Assembly: GCA_022340265.1 (NCBI GenBank)
Contig: JAJDOH010000003.1
Coordinates: forward strand, 18,839-82,838
Direction: 5' to 3'
Source of the DNA: Deltaproteobacteria bacterium
Lineage (GTDB): Bacteria > Desulfobacterota > DSM-4660 > Desulfatiglandales > Desulfatiglandaceae
DNA length: 64,000 bases
The notes under the pieces were generated by a model. It was given only the letters and a program-made list of their open reading frames with translations. It was not told where the DNA came from and did no database searches. The translations under genes were made by a program, and so were the position numbers. The stretch's first letter is position 1; the number at the start of each line of letters is the position of its first letter. This document shows, in pieces, positions 37,033-45,322 of this stretch.

Positions 37033-37060
37033 ATGATGCACATCATGTAGCATATGTCAA
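37033..37060 (-). promoter_or_regulatory. vapBC promoter with inverted-repeat operator
   Basis: On the minus strand TTGACA (complement of 37055-37060) is followed after 16 bp by CATCAT. The inverted repeat ATGATG-CA-CATCAT (37033-37046) overlaps the -10 region. Overlap of a perfect 6-bp-arm palindrome with the promoter fits autorepression by VapBC. Confidence 0.65.
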
Positions 37061-37194
37061 GGTATTCCTTTCTCGAGATACGGATCAGGGGAAGCCTCCC
37101 GGTGGTGTATTCTGATAGACGTCCTTCATTGGCGTGATTGGTGCTTCCGAACAAAACGATCCGATCCCCTGCCCCACACGGAAGGAAATTCGCT

Positions 37195-37773
37195 TCATAC
37201 GCCTGTTCCAGGATGCCTGATCTGTTCATACCGGAAGCAATCTGTTGTGTGGTCGTTTACCATGCCCACAGCCTGCATGAAAGCATAGCAGATCGTTGGC
37301 CCCACAAACTTGAACCCACGTTTCTTCAGATCCTTGCTCATCATTTCCGACGCTTCGGTTTTTGCCGGAAGTTCTGAAATGGACTTCCAGGCGTTCTGTT
37401 TCGGAATACCGTCCACATAACGCCAAAGATACATGTCCAATGATCCGTATTCCTCTTCTATTTCAAGAACGCATCTGGCGTTACGGATTGCCGATTCGAT
37501 CTTGAGGCGATTGCGCACAATTCCGGAATCGGCAAGCAAACGTGTCACGTCTGTTTCAGTGTATTTCGCGATACGTGTACAATCGAAACCATGAAACGCC
37601 TGTCTGTAGTTGTCCCGTTTTTTCAGGATCGTCAACCAGCTCAGGCCCGCCTGAACGCCTTCAAGTATCAAAAACTCAAACAGCAGTTGATCCTCATGAA
37701 CAGGAATTCCCCATTCGTTGTCATGATAGGCGACATATAGCGGATCGTTTCCGCACCATCGGCATCTGGTCAT
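37195..37773 (-). CDS. tag: DNA-3-methyladenine glycosylase I
   Basis: This 192-residue enzyme removes 3-methyladenine from alkylated DNA. The N-terminal CRWCGNDPLYVAYHDNEWG carries Zn ligands Cys4 and His17. GLSWLTILKKRDNYRQAFHGFD has the catalytic-pocket residues. The C-terminal VNDHTTDCFRY supplies the remaining His and Cys Zn ligands. Length and motifs are canonical. Confidence 0.96.
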   Translation of the reverse strand: MTRCRWCGNDPLYVAYHDNEWGIPVHEDQLLFEFLILEGVQAGLSWLTILKKRDNYRQAFHGFDCTRIAKYTETDVTRLLADSGIVRNRLKIESAIRNARCVLEIEEEYGSLDMYLWRYVDGIPKQNAWKSISELPAKTEASEMMSKDLKKRGFKFVGPTICYAFMQAVGMVNDHTTDCFRYEQIRHPGTGV

Positions 37774-37854
37774 TTTTTCTCCTGCCCAACGGCGGCAGGT
37801 CTCAGTGGCGGCATGATCCTAACGATACACTGAAAGCACTGATTTACCACCCTC

Positions 37855-38709
37855 TCAAAGCTGCGCCTTCATCAAATGTCCGAAACTGCCAACCATAAGG
37901 TTATCCGCGCGATCCTTGAAAAATCGCCTATTTATATCTTTCGGCGCAATATCTTCTGCATTTTTGAAACCGATGGCTTTTAGATCTTTTATCAATTGGG
38001 ATGGATCAAAGAAGCTTTGCCAAGGTTCTCCCATAACCGCCAGCCAATTAGCCAGCAAGTGAAAAGCAAATTGCCGAAAAATGTTCTGAGAAGAAGGCGG
38101 AACCACATAATCAAACACAATACCGCTGCCGGAAGGTGTCGACACGGTGATGTATTTCATCGTTGCCATCACCGTTTCGCGGGTTAGATACATTGTTACG
38201 CCAAGCCATGAAAAAAAAGAAGGTACATCCGTATTGAACCCGACCTCACGCAATCGTTCGGCCAATAACTGACTTTCGAATTCTATGGGTGTAAAAGTTA
38301 AAGATTCCGGGATGGATATTTTTGCCGCGCTAAGTTTCCGGCGCTTCCATGTTTGTGTTGTCGGATGGTCGACTTCAAAGACTCTCAAATCTTTGGTAGC
38401 ATACGGATTGCGATAGGCAAATGTATCAAATCCGGCGCCGAGAATAACGTACTGACGGACGCCGCGCTTGATGGCAACGGCGAGCTCTTCTTCAACAAAT
38501 TTACTGCGTGCGACGACAATCGCTCTAAGATATCTTGATAACCTTGTTTTGAACTTTCGCTTCCCTAAACCAATGAGGGATTCACCGTGAGTACCGACAA
38601 TCTTTAGCGCTATTGGATCTTCGAATACTTTCGGATTATCGAGAACCTGATGTGCCGCCCGCATCATCGCGACTTTATATGCAGTTACGCTGGGCCAATC
38701 TTGTTTCAT
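37855..38709 (-). CDS. Class I SAM-dependent methyltransferase (TIGR00027/leucine carboxyl methyltransferase type)
   Basis: This 284-residue protein has the SAM-binding segment QYVILGAGFDTFAYR followed by VFEVDHPTTQTWKR. The N-terminal SVTAYKVAMMRAAH and a FSWLGVTMYLTRE segment are also typical of the O-methyltransferase group named for leucine carboxyl methyltransferase. Substrates of bacterial members are largely unknown; polyketide-like or fatty acid carboxylates are proposed for some. It follows tag on the minus strand with an 81-bp gap. Confidence 0.88.
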   Translation of the reverse strand: MKQDWPSVTAYKVAMMRAAHQVLDNPKVFEDPIALKIVGTHGESLIGLGKRKFKTRLSRYLRAIVVARSKFVEEELAVAIKRGVRQYVILGAGFDTFAYRNPYATKDLRVFEVDHPTTQTWKRRKLSAAKISIPESLTFTPIEFESQLLAERLREVGFNTDVPSFFSWLGVTMYLTRETVMATMKYITVSTPSGSGIVFDYVVPPSSQNIFRQFAFHLLANWLAVMGEPWQSFFDPSQLIKDLKAIGFKNAEDIAPKDINRRFFKDRADNLMVGSFGHLMKAQL

Positions 38710-38777
38710 AAAATCCTATTTAAGGTGTAACGTAGTGAAACAAGTGTACATCTTTTTCGCGACAAATTCCAGCGGTT

Positions 38778-39386
38778 TTACGACCCGCCGCAGAGGCCGC
38801 AAAAAACCTGTCTGAGGACTCTCTGGTCGATTTTTGCCATGAGGATATCATCATAATCCGGTTCATGCTCCTCATTTTCCGAATCACGGTGTCTGTTCGA
38901 CTCGCGGTTTTCAGAAACCATCAGACTATCACTAAGGGACGGAAGTTCCAATTCGAACCCCCGGTTGTTTTCTATCCAACGGTTGCAGTCGTCGTGGCTT
39001 CCCACATAGGTGGCAACCAGGTATCCTTCATGTTTGACGCAGATCAGTCGATATCCGGCACCGAGATTGTATTTTCGGCACCCGTTAATCCTGAGTTCCC
39101 CGTGTTTGGTCCGTCGGCTGACGATTTCAATGGCCTGGTAATCGCCGGAAGCGAGTTTTTCAATGATTTCCTCCGCCCTGGAAGCCGCCAGGGAGGCGGT
39201 CTTATCACCCCTGGCAAGGGTTTCCAGGGATTTGCGGAAGTTTGCCTTGCGATGAATGTGAAGACTCATTTGCCCGTTCCCTTTTGCCACTACAAGATAT
39301 TTGAAGACTTCCCTATCTGTCAAACTGGAATGTCCGATGAATATACCTGTAACCGCAGGGGATTCCGATTCCGCTAATCTCTTCAA
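38778..39386 (-). CDS. RelE/HigB-like protein, translationally coupled to nikO
   Basis: This 202-residue protein starts at a TTG that overlaps the nikO stop in a TTGA quartet. Residues about 85-145 (LASGDYQAIEIVSRRTKHGE, YNLGAGYRLICVKH, YVGSHDDCNRWIENNRG) match the pattern of RelE/ParE-fold proteins with the HDDCNRW ending common in a large uncharacterised toxin-like group. An acidic, Arg-containing C-terminal extension follows. No antitoxin is adjacent. A later start is possible because no ribosome site is seen. Its coupling to a nickel importer may be accidental. Confidence 0.65.
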   Translation of the reverse strand: MKRLAESESPAVTGIFIGHSSLTDREVFKYLVVAKGNGQMSLHIHRKANFRKSLETLARGDKTASLAASRAEEIIEKLASGDYQAIEIVSRRTKHGELRINGCRKYNLGAGYRLICVKHEGYLVATYVGSHDDCNRWIENNRGFELELPSLSDSLMVSENRESNRHRDSENEEHEPDYDDILMAKIDQRVLRQVFCGLCGGS

Positions 39387-40096
39387 AATCGATGGGGATG
39401 CTTTTTTAAGTGGTGTTTGTGGAAATGGACGTGCAGTGCGTCAGCCCCTCCATCGTAATGAATCTGCCCTGCATTCATACTACAGATTCGGCGGGTGGTC
39501 TCCGCTAGAAAATCGTATTCGTGGGAGACAATCACGTAGCCGATGGCCAGGCGGTTTAAAATGGACGCGATGGTACCCCGGGCCTCTTCGTCCAGGCCGG
39601 TGGTCGGTTCATCCAGAAGCAGGGCTTTGGGCTGCATGACGAGCACTGTAGCCAGAGAAACCAGTTTTTTTTCACCACCTGAAAGCCGGTGGGTAACACG
39701 ATTTTCAAACCCCCTCAGATTCAGCATTTCGAGGGTTTCCAGCGCCATGGCCCGGGCCTCTTTCGGTGTTTTTCCCAAATTAAGAGGGCCAAAGGCCACA
39801 TCTTCCAATACGGTGGGACTGAAGAGCTGATCATCGGCATTCTGAAAAAGAAAACCGATGGTGCGTCTGACATCCACGAAGTTCTTTTTGCTAAGAACGG
39901 GTTTTCCCAACACTCGGATACTTCCGGATGAGGGCTTCAATAGTCCCATAATGATATGCAGTAAAGTGGTCTTGCCACTACCGTTGTATCCGATCAGTCC
40001 CAGCTTTTCTCCTTTGGGAAGGGAGAATTTCAGATGATTCAGTACCGGCTTGCCGCTTTCATAGGAGAAACAGAGGTTATCAAGCTCTATGATCAT
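39383..40096 (-). CDS. nikO: Nickel/cobalt ECF transporter ATPase
   Basis: This 237-residue ABC ATPase has Walker A GYNGSGKTT, Q-loop LFQNADDQLFSPTV (typical for CbiO/NikO), signature RLSGGEKKLVSLA, Walker B ALLLDEP and H-loop VSHEYDF. The C-terminus is His-rich (HVHFHKHHLKKHPH), consistent with metal handling. It overlaps the nikQ stop by 4 bp. In ECF systems one or two such subunits power NikQ and NikM. Confidence 0.93.
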   Translation of the reverse strand: MIIELDNLCFSYESGKPVLNHLKFSLPKGEKLGLIGYNGSGKTTLLHIIMGLLKPSSGSIRVLGKPVLSKKNFVDVRRTIGFLFQNADDQLFSPTVLEDVAFGPLNLGKTPKEARAMALETLEMLNLRGFENRVTHRLSGGEKKLVSLATVLVMQPKALLLDEPTTGLDEEARGTIASILNRLAIGYVIVSHEYDFLAETTRRICSMNAGQIHYDGGADALHVHFHKHHLKKHPHRF

Positions 40097-40851
40097 TTAT
40101 AATGGCCCCATTCAAGGATTAGTATGCCCAATATAGTTGCCATGGTGCAACACAGCCAGAAGATATCGCCTCTCGAAGGAGAGAATTCATGAAGTGAATA
40201 AAACTTTCCGTTGAATCCGCGGCAAAGCATGGCCATGTAAACCCGCTCGGCCCTTTCGGAGGCACGCACAAAAAGCATTCCCACAAGATATGCGAATGTC
40301 TTGTAGGTATGGACCCGGGTGGACGGCTGAAACCCCCGCACCGTCAACGATCTTACCAACCGATGATATTCCTCTTCCATAACGAAGATATACCGATAAT
40401 TCAACAGTAAGAGATGCACCATTTTTCGGGGGACACCCAACCTGCCAAGGGCTGCCCCCAGGGACGCCATGGAACTGGTGGCTATCAAGGCGATAAAAAC
40501 CAAAAGGATGGCATTGCTCTTTAGGGTAATCCGCGCGGAAATCAGAACCCCCTCCCGGGTTGCCGTGAGCGGCCCCAGAGAGAAAACCGCCTCGCCCGGG
40601 TAGGTGAAGGGAATCACAAACCAGAAAAAGAGCACAAATCCGTTCACCAGCGCAACCCGTTTCACCACTTCCCACAAGGCCAGGCGGGATATTCCGATCA
40701 CCACAAGAGAAAAAGCCAGGCTCAGAAAAAGGGCCGGGAATCGGTTTGAAAGGGCCACGGCAAAGGCGTAGAGCGACGCCATGACGATTTTGAACCGGGG
40801 ATCAAGATTGTGGAGGGGCCCGGTCCCTCGAGCGAAGAGTTCCTGCAACAT
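40093..40851 (-). CDS. nikQ: Nickel/cobalt ECF transporter transmembrane subunit
   Basis: About 252 residues from ATG 40851, two bases after the nikL stop region; the longer in-frame reading lies inside nikL. There are five to six hydrophobic segments. The coupling motifs TVRGFQPSTR and ERAERVYMAMLCRGFNGK carry the two Ala-Arg-Gly/Cys-Arg-Gly type helices of CbiQ proteins that dock on the ATPase. Order nikM-nikL-nikQ-nikO is the usual one. Confidence 0.9.
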   Translation of the reverse strand: MLQELFARGTGPLHNLDPRFKIVMASLYAFAVALSNRFPALFLSLAFSLVVIGISRLALWEVVKRVALVNGFVLFFWFVIPFTYPGEAVFSLGPLTATREGVLISARITLKSNAILLVFIALIATSSMASLGAALGRLGVPRKMVHLLLLNYRYIFVMEEEYHRLVRSLTVRGFQPSTRVHTYKTFAYLVGMLFVRASERAERVYMAMLCRGFNGKFYSLHEFSPSRGDIFWLCCTMATILGILILEWGHYK

Positions 40852-40855
40852 GAAT

Positions 40856-41509
40856 TCATAAGCCTTTCTCTTCCGCTTCCATTTCCCGGGCTCTTCGTCG
40901 GAAGTGGATATATGCGGCCAGTCCCAGTAAACCGAAAATATAACCAATACCCCCCAGAATATCCTGAAAGGTAGGCCCTTTATCCTGAACTTCCGCAAGC
41001 CTTTTGAGCACCGGGCTGAGCCTTCTGTCCAAGGACTGATCCAGCGCATGACGCACTTGATCCAGGTCGACGGAGGGTGTGACCGTTTCCGCCTTTGACG
41101 TTTCCTTTTGTTTTTCCTGTGAGACGGTCGGCCCGGACTCGGATTTTCCTGGGTCAATCTCGCTTAGAGGGATGGTCCATTCACCCCGATGCCCCATACC
41201 CGCCTTCAACACAATCTTTATGGCGGTTTTCCGGGGGATCTTAAAGAAAAATTCTCCCTGTGCATTGGTCTTGCCTGAAAGGAGTTCATTCCCTTTGAGA
41301 TCATAGACAAGCACCTCACCGCCATTTACACGCCTGCCACCGCTGAACTTGCTCTCTGTGTGAACGGTATCCCCTTCCACCCACGCAAATACGTTCACCC
41401 GGTGGGCCATTGCCGTACCGGGGCACAGCAGACAAAGGGTGAACAAACAGGCCGTCAGGAGAACAAATTGCCGGCATTTACCCGTATCAAATCTCATAAA
41501 TATCGTCAT
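40856..41509 (-). CDS. nikL: NikL/CbiL-type accessory subunit of the nickel transporter
   Basis: About 217 residues from ATG 41509 (GAGGGAATT just upstream). It has a signal peptide (to about residue 35, Ala-Met-Ala-His), an extracytoplasmic beta-sandwich (HRVNVFAWVEGDTVHTESKF, LLSGKTNAQGEFFFKIP), and a polar helical linker. A C-terminal membrane helix (GIGYIFGLLGLAAYIHF) is followed by a charged tail. The mature protein begins with His, as in NikL/NikN-like nickel subunits. It lies between nikM and nikQ. Confidence 0.85.
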   Translation of the reverse strand: MTIFMRFDTGKCRQFVLLTACLFTLCLLCPGTAMAHRVNVFAWVEGDTVHTESKFSGGRRVNGGEVLVYDLKGNELLSGKTNAQGEFFFKIPRKTAIKIVLKAGMGHRGEWTIPLSEIDPGKSESGPTVSQEKQKETSKAETVTPSVDLDQVRHALDQSLDRRLSPVLKRLAEVQDKGPTFQDILGGIGYIFGLLGLAAYIHFRRRAREMEAEEKGL

Positions 41510-41576
41510 AATTCCCTCGAAAACAATGTCGTGGCAAAAAACCTTCGCTCTCATAGGGTTTAAGGCTCTTTTCCGG

Positions 41577-42182
41577 TCATGAAACTTTTCCCGGCAACAT
41601 TTCAGGCTGCACCTTTTTCAAAAATGCCACGCAAAACGCGGTGATGATCCCTTCAATAATCATCACGGGAATATGCGCCATGACCACCAGATAGGAGGCT
41701 TTCAAAAAGTTTTCCTCGGTGAACGTGAGGGCCAGCCCCACGAGAATGCCTCCCAGAAAAACCGACAGGGACCCGCAGAGAAAAGCGGCCGGAAGAGCGA
41801 CCCGGGGTCCCTTTCCCACCAGATTTCCGAACAGATAATAACATAAAACAGCGGGCAGCGCCATAATCACGGTGTTGGCACCGAGGGTGGTGATGCCGCC
41901 GAACTGAAAGAACACGGCCTGAAGCGCCAGGGCCACAAGGATGACGGGGAAAGCGGCCCAACCGAGAATGAGCCCCACGATGCCGTTTAAAATCAAATGA
42001 ACGCTGGAGGCGCCGATGGGAACGTGAATCAGGGAGGCCACAAAGAAAGATGCCGAAAGTATTGCGGCGCGCGGAATACGGTCGTAATCCAACTTTTTTA
42101 GCCCCACGAAAGTGCCGGCCGCGGCCAGAACAATGCCCGAAATCAGAACCGGTCCGGAAAGAACCCCTTCGGAAATATGCAT
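41577..42182 (-). CDS. nikM: Nickel/cobalt ECF transporter substrate-binding membrane subunit
   Basis: About 201 residues. The start ATG 42182 gives the N-terminus Met-His-Ile-Ser-Glu-Gly, in which the amino group, His2 and a further His bind the metal in NikM/CbiM. AAGGAAAGG precedes it. SFFVASLIHVPIGASSVHLILNG contains the conserved metal-binding His residues. Six to seven membrane segments are visible. It is directly upstream of nikL. Confidence 0.93.
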   Translation of the reverse strand: MHISEGVLSGPVLISGIVLAAAGTFVGLKKLDYDRIPRAAILSASFFVASLIHVPIGASSVHLILNGIVGLILGWAAFPVILVALALQAVFFQFGGITTLGANTVIMALPAVLCYYLFGNLVGKGPRVALPAAFLCGSLSVFLGGILVGLALTFTEENFLKASYLVVMAHIPVMIIEGIITAFCVAFLKKVQPEMLPGKVS

Positions 42183-42293
42183 TTTATACCTTTCCTTGTC
42201 AGCAGGAAGCAAAGCCGAGTGGCCGGAACAACCCATGGGGCCTTGCTTCCTATGAGGCCCAGGAGGAGAGAGTTTCGGGCCGTTTCAAAAACT

Positions 42294-43442
42294 CTAGAAT
42301 TCCGCGGTCGCCCGCAGGCCGAATATCCAACCCGACGGGCTCTCTCCAGTCTTCATGGAATCCTTCATGTATTGGACATCCCCCGCGACGGCAAAAATAT
42401 CGTTCAGAACAAGACGGCCATAGACCTCGAACACATCGGTGTGGTCCACATCCAGATTCCCGCCCATCAAATGGCCGTAACCCAATCCGATATTGTCCTG
42501 CTCACGGCCCCAAAGATTTCCACTGATATTCAAACCACCGGTATAGATATCCTTATAATCGATGGCTGCTTCGTCGTCTTGAAAGCCGAACCGCACCCAC
42601 GCCCCCAAAACGTCTCCCAACTGCTGGTCAAAGGAAAATAGCAGTGCATTCATCCGTTCCTTGCTGGTGCCGGCCACATTGCTGAAATCACTGCTGGTGG
42701 TATCCACGATTATGCGGTAGTTTCCTTCGCCCAAACCGAAATCTACCTTGTAGCCGAACTGGATTCCGTAGAAATTGTACGGCTCGTTGGGTCCACCTTC
42801 TTCCTCGGTGGCTTCCTCGGTGCTTCCCATGGCCATGACCACGCCTTTGATGGAAAAACTTCCCATTTCCCATTCAATGGCGCCACCGATATCGTAAGAG
42901 GGCAAAAAGGCATTGGGGCCGTTGACCAGGGCTTCATTCATGAACTGGGTGAATTCGCAGTTGGCAAAGGCGTTTTCATCCATGTAATCCGTTGAATCGA
43001 TAATACCCCCGGTGAGCCCCAGGGTGTGGTCATCGCCGAAGGTGAAAGTGTGCTTATACCAGGCGGTCAGCAAATAGTCCCGGTTTCGACCGTTGATGTC
43101 CTTGTAATCATCCTGAACATCCGCGGCCCAAGGCGCGAGAATAAAGGGAGATTGGCCGTCTTCCATCAGACCGTTTCCCGCGCCGAACCCGAATTTGGCA
43201 AAAACCTCATCGCTGTCGGTGAGTTTGAAACTGACCTCCGGTTGAAAAACCAGAGCGCCCCTTCCCTCACTCTCGAAGCCGGGTGCATCGCTGATGCTCT
43301 GATACTGGTACACACCGGCAATAATGCCGCCGATGGACAATTTGTCATTAATATCATAGGCAAATCCATGGCTCGCAAAACATAAAACAATCCCAAGGAT
43401 CGCAAACGGCAAGCCACAATACCGTTTCTTCATGTTATCCAC
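42294..43442 (-). CDS. Outer-membrane porin-like beta-barrel
   Basis: About 382 residues. The GTG at 43442 is chosen because GGAGG lies 9 bases upstream; ATG 43433 is an alternative. A signal peptide ends Ser-His-Gly-Phe-Ala. The mature protein has alternating aromatic strands (FAKFGFGAG, YKHTFTFGDDHTLGLTGG, GIQFGYKVDFGLGEGNYRI) and ends in Phe, the outer-membrane insertion signal. It resembles OprB-like/porin barrels. Its place between the DUF4198 protein and nikM suggests a nickel or nickel-chelate pore. Confidence 0.8.
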   Translation of the reverse strand: MDNMKKRYCGLPFAILGIVLCFASHGFAYDINDKLSIGGIIAGVYQYQSISDAPGFESEGRGALVFQPEVSFKLTDSDEVFAKFGFGAGNGLMEDGQSPFILAPWAADVQDDYKDINGRNRDYLLTAWYKHTFTFGDDHTLGLTGGIIDSTDYMDENAFANCEFTQFMNEALVNGPNAFLPSYDIGGAIEWEMGSFSIKGVVMAMGSTEEATEEEGGPNEPYNFYGIQFGYKVDFGLGEGNYRIIVDTTSSDFSNVAGTSKERMNALLFSFDQQLGDVLGAWVRFGFQDDEAAIDYKDIYTGGLNISGNLWGREQDNIGLGYGHLMGGNLDVDHTDVFEVYGRLVLNDIFAVAGDVQYMKDSMKTGESPSGWIFGLRATAEF

Positions 43443-43468
43443 ATACGCTTTCCTCCGCAATCAGATTG

Positions 43469-44242
43469 TCACTCCTTCCAATCGACAAATTTCACCCATA
43501 GAACCGCTCCAAGCTCCACATCTTTATCCTGTCCGTCGCGCTTGATCTTTTCGTCGGAGGTGTTCAGCGCGGCAAACCCCCACCAGCCGGTCTTCGGCGC
43601 GGCATAGGTGAAGACGCCGTTTTGATCCGCTTTGATGGTCTGGGTGATCATATATTCGGTGGGTGCCTTCGCCTTCTTTTCCCGATTGTAATATTCAATC
43701 TCGACCTCGGCAAAGGGGACCGGCTTTCCATTCAGCTTCACGATTCCCTGAAAAACATTTCCCGCGTAGAGCCCAAAGGGTTTACTCAGGGGTATGATTT
43801 CCGTCTTGAGCCCGATCTCCTGATCCCACCCTTCATCATCCCCAAAACCCGCCACAACGGTTTTGGTGTAATGAATGATAAAACAGTTTTCCGCCGGTTC
43901 CCAGTACGGTTTGGGAACCATGTAGAACAAATAGGCGCCGGGTCGTCTGATGGGATAGTCGGCCTTCCAGGCCATATGTCCCATGACCTTTGTTTCCTTG
44001 AGGTCTTTCAAAAGACTTTGCTTTTTGCCGTCTCTCATGACGCCGAATTCCTGGGGTTTTGCCAACTCCATGCCGACCCCCTCAAAAGGGTGGGAGAAAG
44101 ACAGAATGAGTGTAACGGTCCTGGAGTCCCCCTGCATGACCATGGAATCCGAGGGAATCAGCATACCGAAGTGTGCCATGGCCATATGACCGGTAAATAG
44201 AAAAGACAATCCCAATAGCAGACTGAAAATAGATTTCTTCAT
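43469..44242 (-). CDS. DUF4198 (NikK-like) periplasmic protein of the nickel operon
   Basis: About 257 residues from ATG 44242 (GGAGG 12 bases upstream). A signal peptide ends Met-Ala-Met-Ala-His, giving a mature His N-terminus like other periplasmic nickel proteins. The DUF4198 fold shows as beta strands with [27 protein letters not shown] and a late [19 protein letters not shown] segment. DUF4198 proteins are regularly found with nickel/cobalt ECF importers. It is the first gene of this six-gene operon. Confidence 0.85.
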   Translation of the reverse strand: MKKSIFSLLLGLSFLFTGHMAMAHFGMLIPSDSMVMQGDSRTVTLILSFSHPFEGVGMELAKPQEFGVMRDGKKQSLLKDLKETKVMGHMAWKADYPIRRPGAYLFYMVPKPYWEPAENCFIIHYTKTVVAGFGDDEGWDQEIGLKTEIIPLSKPFGLYAGNVFQGIVKLNGKPVPFAEVEIEYYNREKKAKAPTEYMITQTIKADQNGVFTYAAPKTGWWGFAALNTSDEKIKRDGQDKDVELGAVLWVKFVDWKE

Positions 44243-44316
44243 TATGATGCCTCCAATCATGTTGATCTTTTTTGTGATAATCGGTTGCGACCGCTTCAAA
44301 AGCAGCCATATTATTT

Positions 44317-44335
44317 TGAACCGATCCCATCGGTT
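44317..44335. repeat. Perfect 8-bp inverted repeat in the nickel operon leader
   Basis: GAACCGAT and ATCGGTTC flank CCC. It lies between the leader terminator and the DUF4198 start. It could be a protein operator or an RNA hairpin in the 5' leader. Confidence 0.6.
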
Positions 44336-44381
44336 CGTCTTTCGGTCCGCACGCGCATGCTTTGCTGAAAACAGCCCCCCC

Positions 44382-44437
44382 AAAAAAAAAGCCAAAAAGT
44401 GGTGTCGGAAGATTTCCGACCCGCCTTCTTGGCTTTT
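44382..44437 (-). terminator. Long terminator-like hairpin in the leader of the nickel transporter operon
   Basis: On the minus strand AAGCCAAGAAGGC opens a roughly 22-bp imperfect stem with an inner perfect GTCGGAA/TTCCGAC section. It closes with TTGGC followed by nine T and then G7. It lies downstream of a TTGACA promoter and about 140 bp before the first gene, so it could be a leader attenuator. It could also simply end the cooT transcript. It shares its 5' motif and T9-G run with 45215-45267. Confidence 0.8.
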
Positions 44438-44471
44438 GTGGTTTCTGGTTTCTGTTTCAGAATTATTTCAA

Positions 44472-44488
44472 TGCAATTTCTTATTGCA
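44472..44488. promoter_or_regulatory. TGCAAT-N5-ATTGCA palindrome, candidate metalloregulator operator
   Basis: The two 6-bp arms are perfect with a 5-bp spacer. The element lies just after the predicted start of the nickel operon transcript, a repressor-like position. The spacing differs from the published Nur box and the sequence differs from NikR sites, so the regulator is not named. Confidence 0.45.
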
Positions 44489-44502
44489 CATTTAAGAACG
44501 GA

Positions 44503-44531
44503 TGAATAAACCTTTGTTCATGGATTGTCAA
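44503..44531 (-). promoter_or_regulatory. Predicted promoter of the nickel transporter operon
   Basis: On the minus strand TTGACA (complement of 44526-44531) is followed after 17 bp by TATTCA (3 of 6 match to the -10 consensus). It lies just after the cooT stop, so the DUF4198-nikO operon can be transcribed independently of cooT. Confidence 0.55.
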
Positions 44532-44550
44532 GAGCTTTTCTGCATGGGTT

Positions 44551-44742
44551 TCACGATCTCTCAAAGAGAATCCGATGGTTGACAAGGTTCATCTCTTTGA
44601 TATGCCCCTTCACGGTTTTCTGGTCCCCGAATAGATCGGTCAACCGCCAGACGCCCTCCCCATCCGGCTCCATTATTTGGACGGAATTCATAATCAACTC
44701 TTCCTCATCTTTGTGACGGAAATATACGTTGGCCTCACACAT
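44551..44742 (-). CDS. cooT: CooT-family small nickel-binding protein
   Basis: This 63-residue protein starts Met-Cys-Glu-Ala, with the Cys2 that binds Ni in characterised CooT proteins. It shows the family pattern: VYFRHKDEEELIMNSVQIME, the turn WRLTDLFGDQKTVKGHIKEM, and a terminal LVNHRILFE. CooT supplies or senses nickel for carbon monoxide dehydrogenase in Rhodospirillum. It overlaps the DUF3842 gene by 8 bp and precedes the nickel importer. Any Ni enzyme served lies outside this window. Confidence 0.88.
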   Translation of the reverse strand: MCEANVYFRHKDEEELIMNSVQIMEPDGEGVWRLTDLFGDQKTVKGHIKEMNLVNHRILFERS

Positions 44743-45157
44743 TTTTGAGCACCTCCTTTACCATAAGAACGGCTTTTTGAACCAGATGGGGCAAGGGTTC
44801 CCTGGATTGCCCCACGATTTCAACCGGTTCCTGCGAAAGCGGAAGCAATATCTTCCGAGCAGGGTTTGAAGCGACGGCTTCGGCCATTTTGGGTGTTATC
44901 TCGCCCAGCATGGCATTGGCCCACAAAATACCAATCGGCCCGACAATACATTCTGCTGCCTGAATCCCCCAACAAATGGCGTTTTCGCCCGATGCCCCCC
45001 TGTTGGCGCCGGCTTTCAGCATGTTTGCCACGGCCACGGCGTTCGTCCCCAGCGCCACCAGCGAGACGTTTTCATCCAGGGCTGCACTTAAATATTTGAT
45101 CAGCGTGGCGCCGATACCACCCCCCTGACCGTCAATGACACAGATACGCTTTTCCAA
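44735..45157 (-). CDS. DUF3842 family protein, partner of cooT
   Basis: This 140-residue protein starts at TTG 45157 (AGGAGG 10 bases upstream). A Rossmann-like N-terminus IDGQGGGIGATLIKYL and a LGTNAVAVANMLKAGANRGASGENAI segment are typical of DUF3842. The family's biochemical role is unknown. Overlap with cooT implies linked function in nickel handling; a nucleotide-binding role is suggested by the glycine loop but not shown. Confidence 0.85.
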   Translation of the reverse strand: MEKRICVIDGQGGGIGATLIKYLSAALDENVSLVALGTNAVAVANMLKAGANRGASGENAICWGIQAAECIVGPIGILWANAMLGEITPKMAEAVASNPARKILLPLSQEPVEIVGQSREPLPHLVQKAVLMVKEVLKNV

Positions 45158-45214
45158 GCGTCGTAATCCTCCTGTTCCAGGTTGCTTAAAAATTCAACCG
45201 GGATTGCTTCCCCC

Positions 45215-45267
45215 AAAAAAAAGCCGCGACGGCGCCCTTCCCTTCTGAGAACATGCCTTCGTGGCTT
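45215..45267 (-). terminator. Terminator-like leader hairpin upstream of the DUF3842-cooT operon
   Basis: On the minus strand AAGCCACGAAGGC pairs with GCCGTCGCGGCTT (11 of 13 pairs), followed by nine T and a G run. It lies 58 bp before the DUF3842 start and about 55 bp after a predicted promoter, so it sits inside the leader rather than only after the upstream gene. It shares AAGCCA-N-GAAGGC and T9-G5 with the hairpin at 44382-44437. Confidence 0.8.
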
Positions 45268-45296
45268 ATTGATATGGTTGATACAGCTTTGAGCTA

Positions 45297-45310
45297 CGGA
45301 CTTCTGTCCG
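45297..45310 (-). other. Small 5-bp hairpin in the cooT leader
   Basis: CGGAC and GTCCG flank four bases, between the promoter and the larger terminator-like hairpin. It could be the first stem of a structured leader RNA. Confidence 0.35.
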
Positions 45311-45322
45311 CAATTTTTCCGA

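Noticed and set aside
44242..44531. NiCo (czcD-type) or cobalamin riboswitch upstream of the nickel operon
   Set aside because: I could not find conserved core sequences that I can recognise; only a hairpin with a T run and palindromes are visible. Left as an unclassified leader element.
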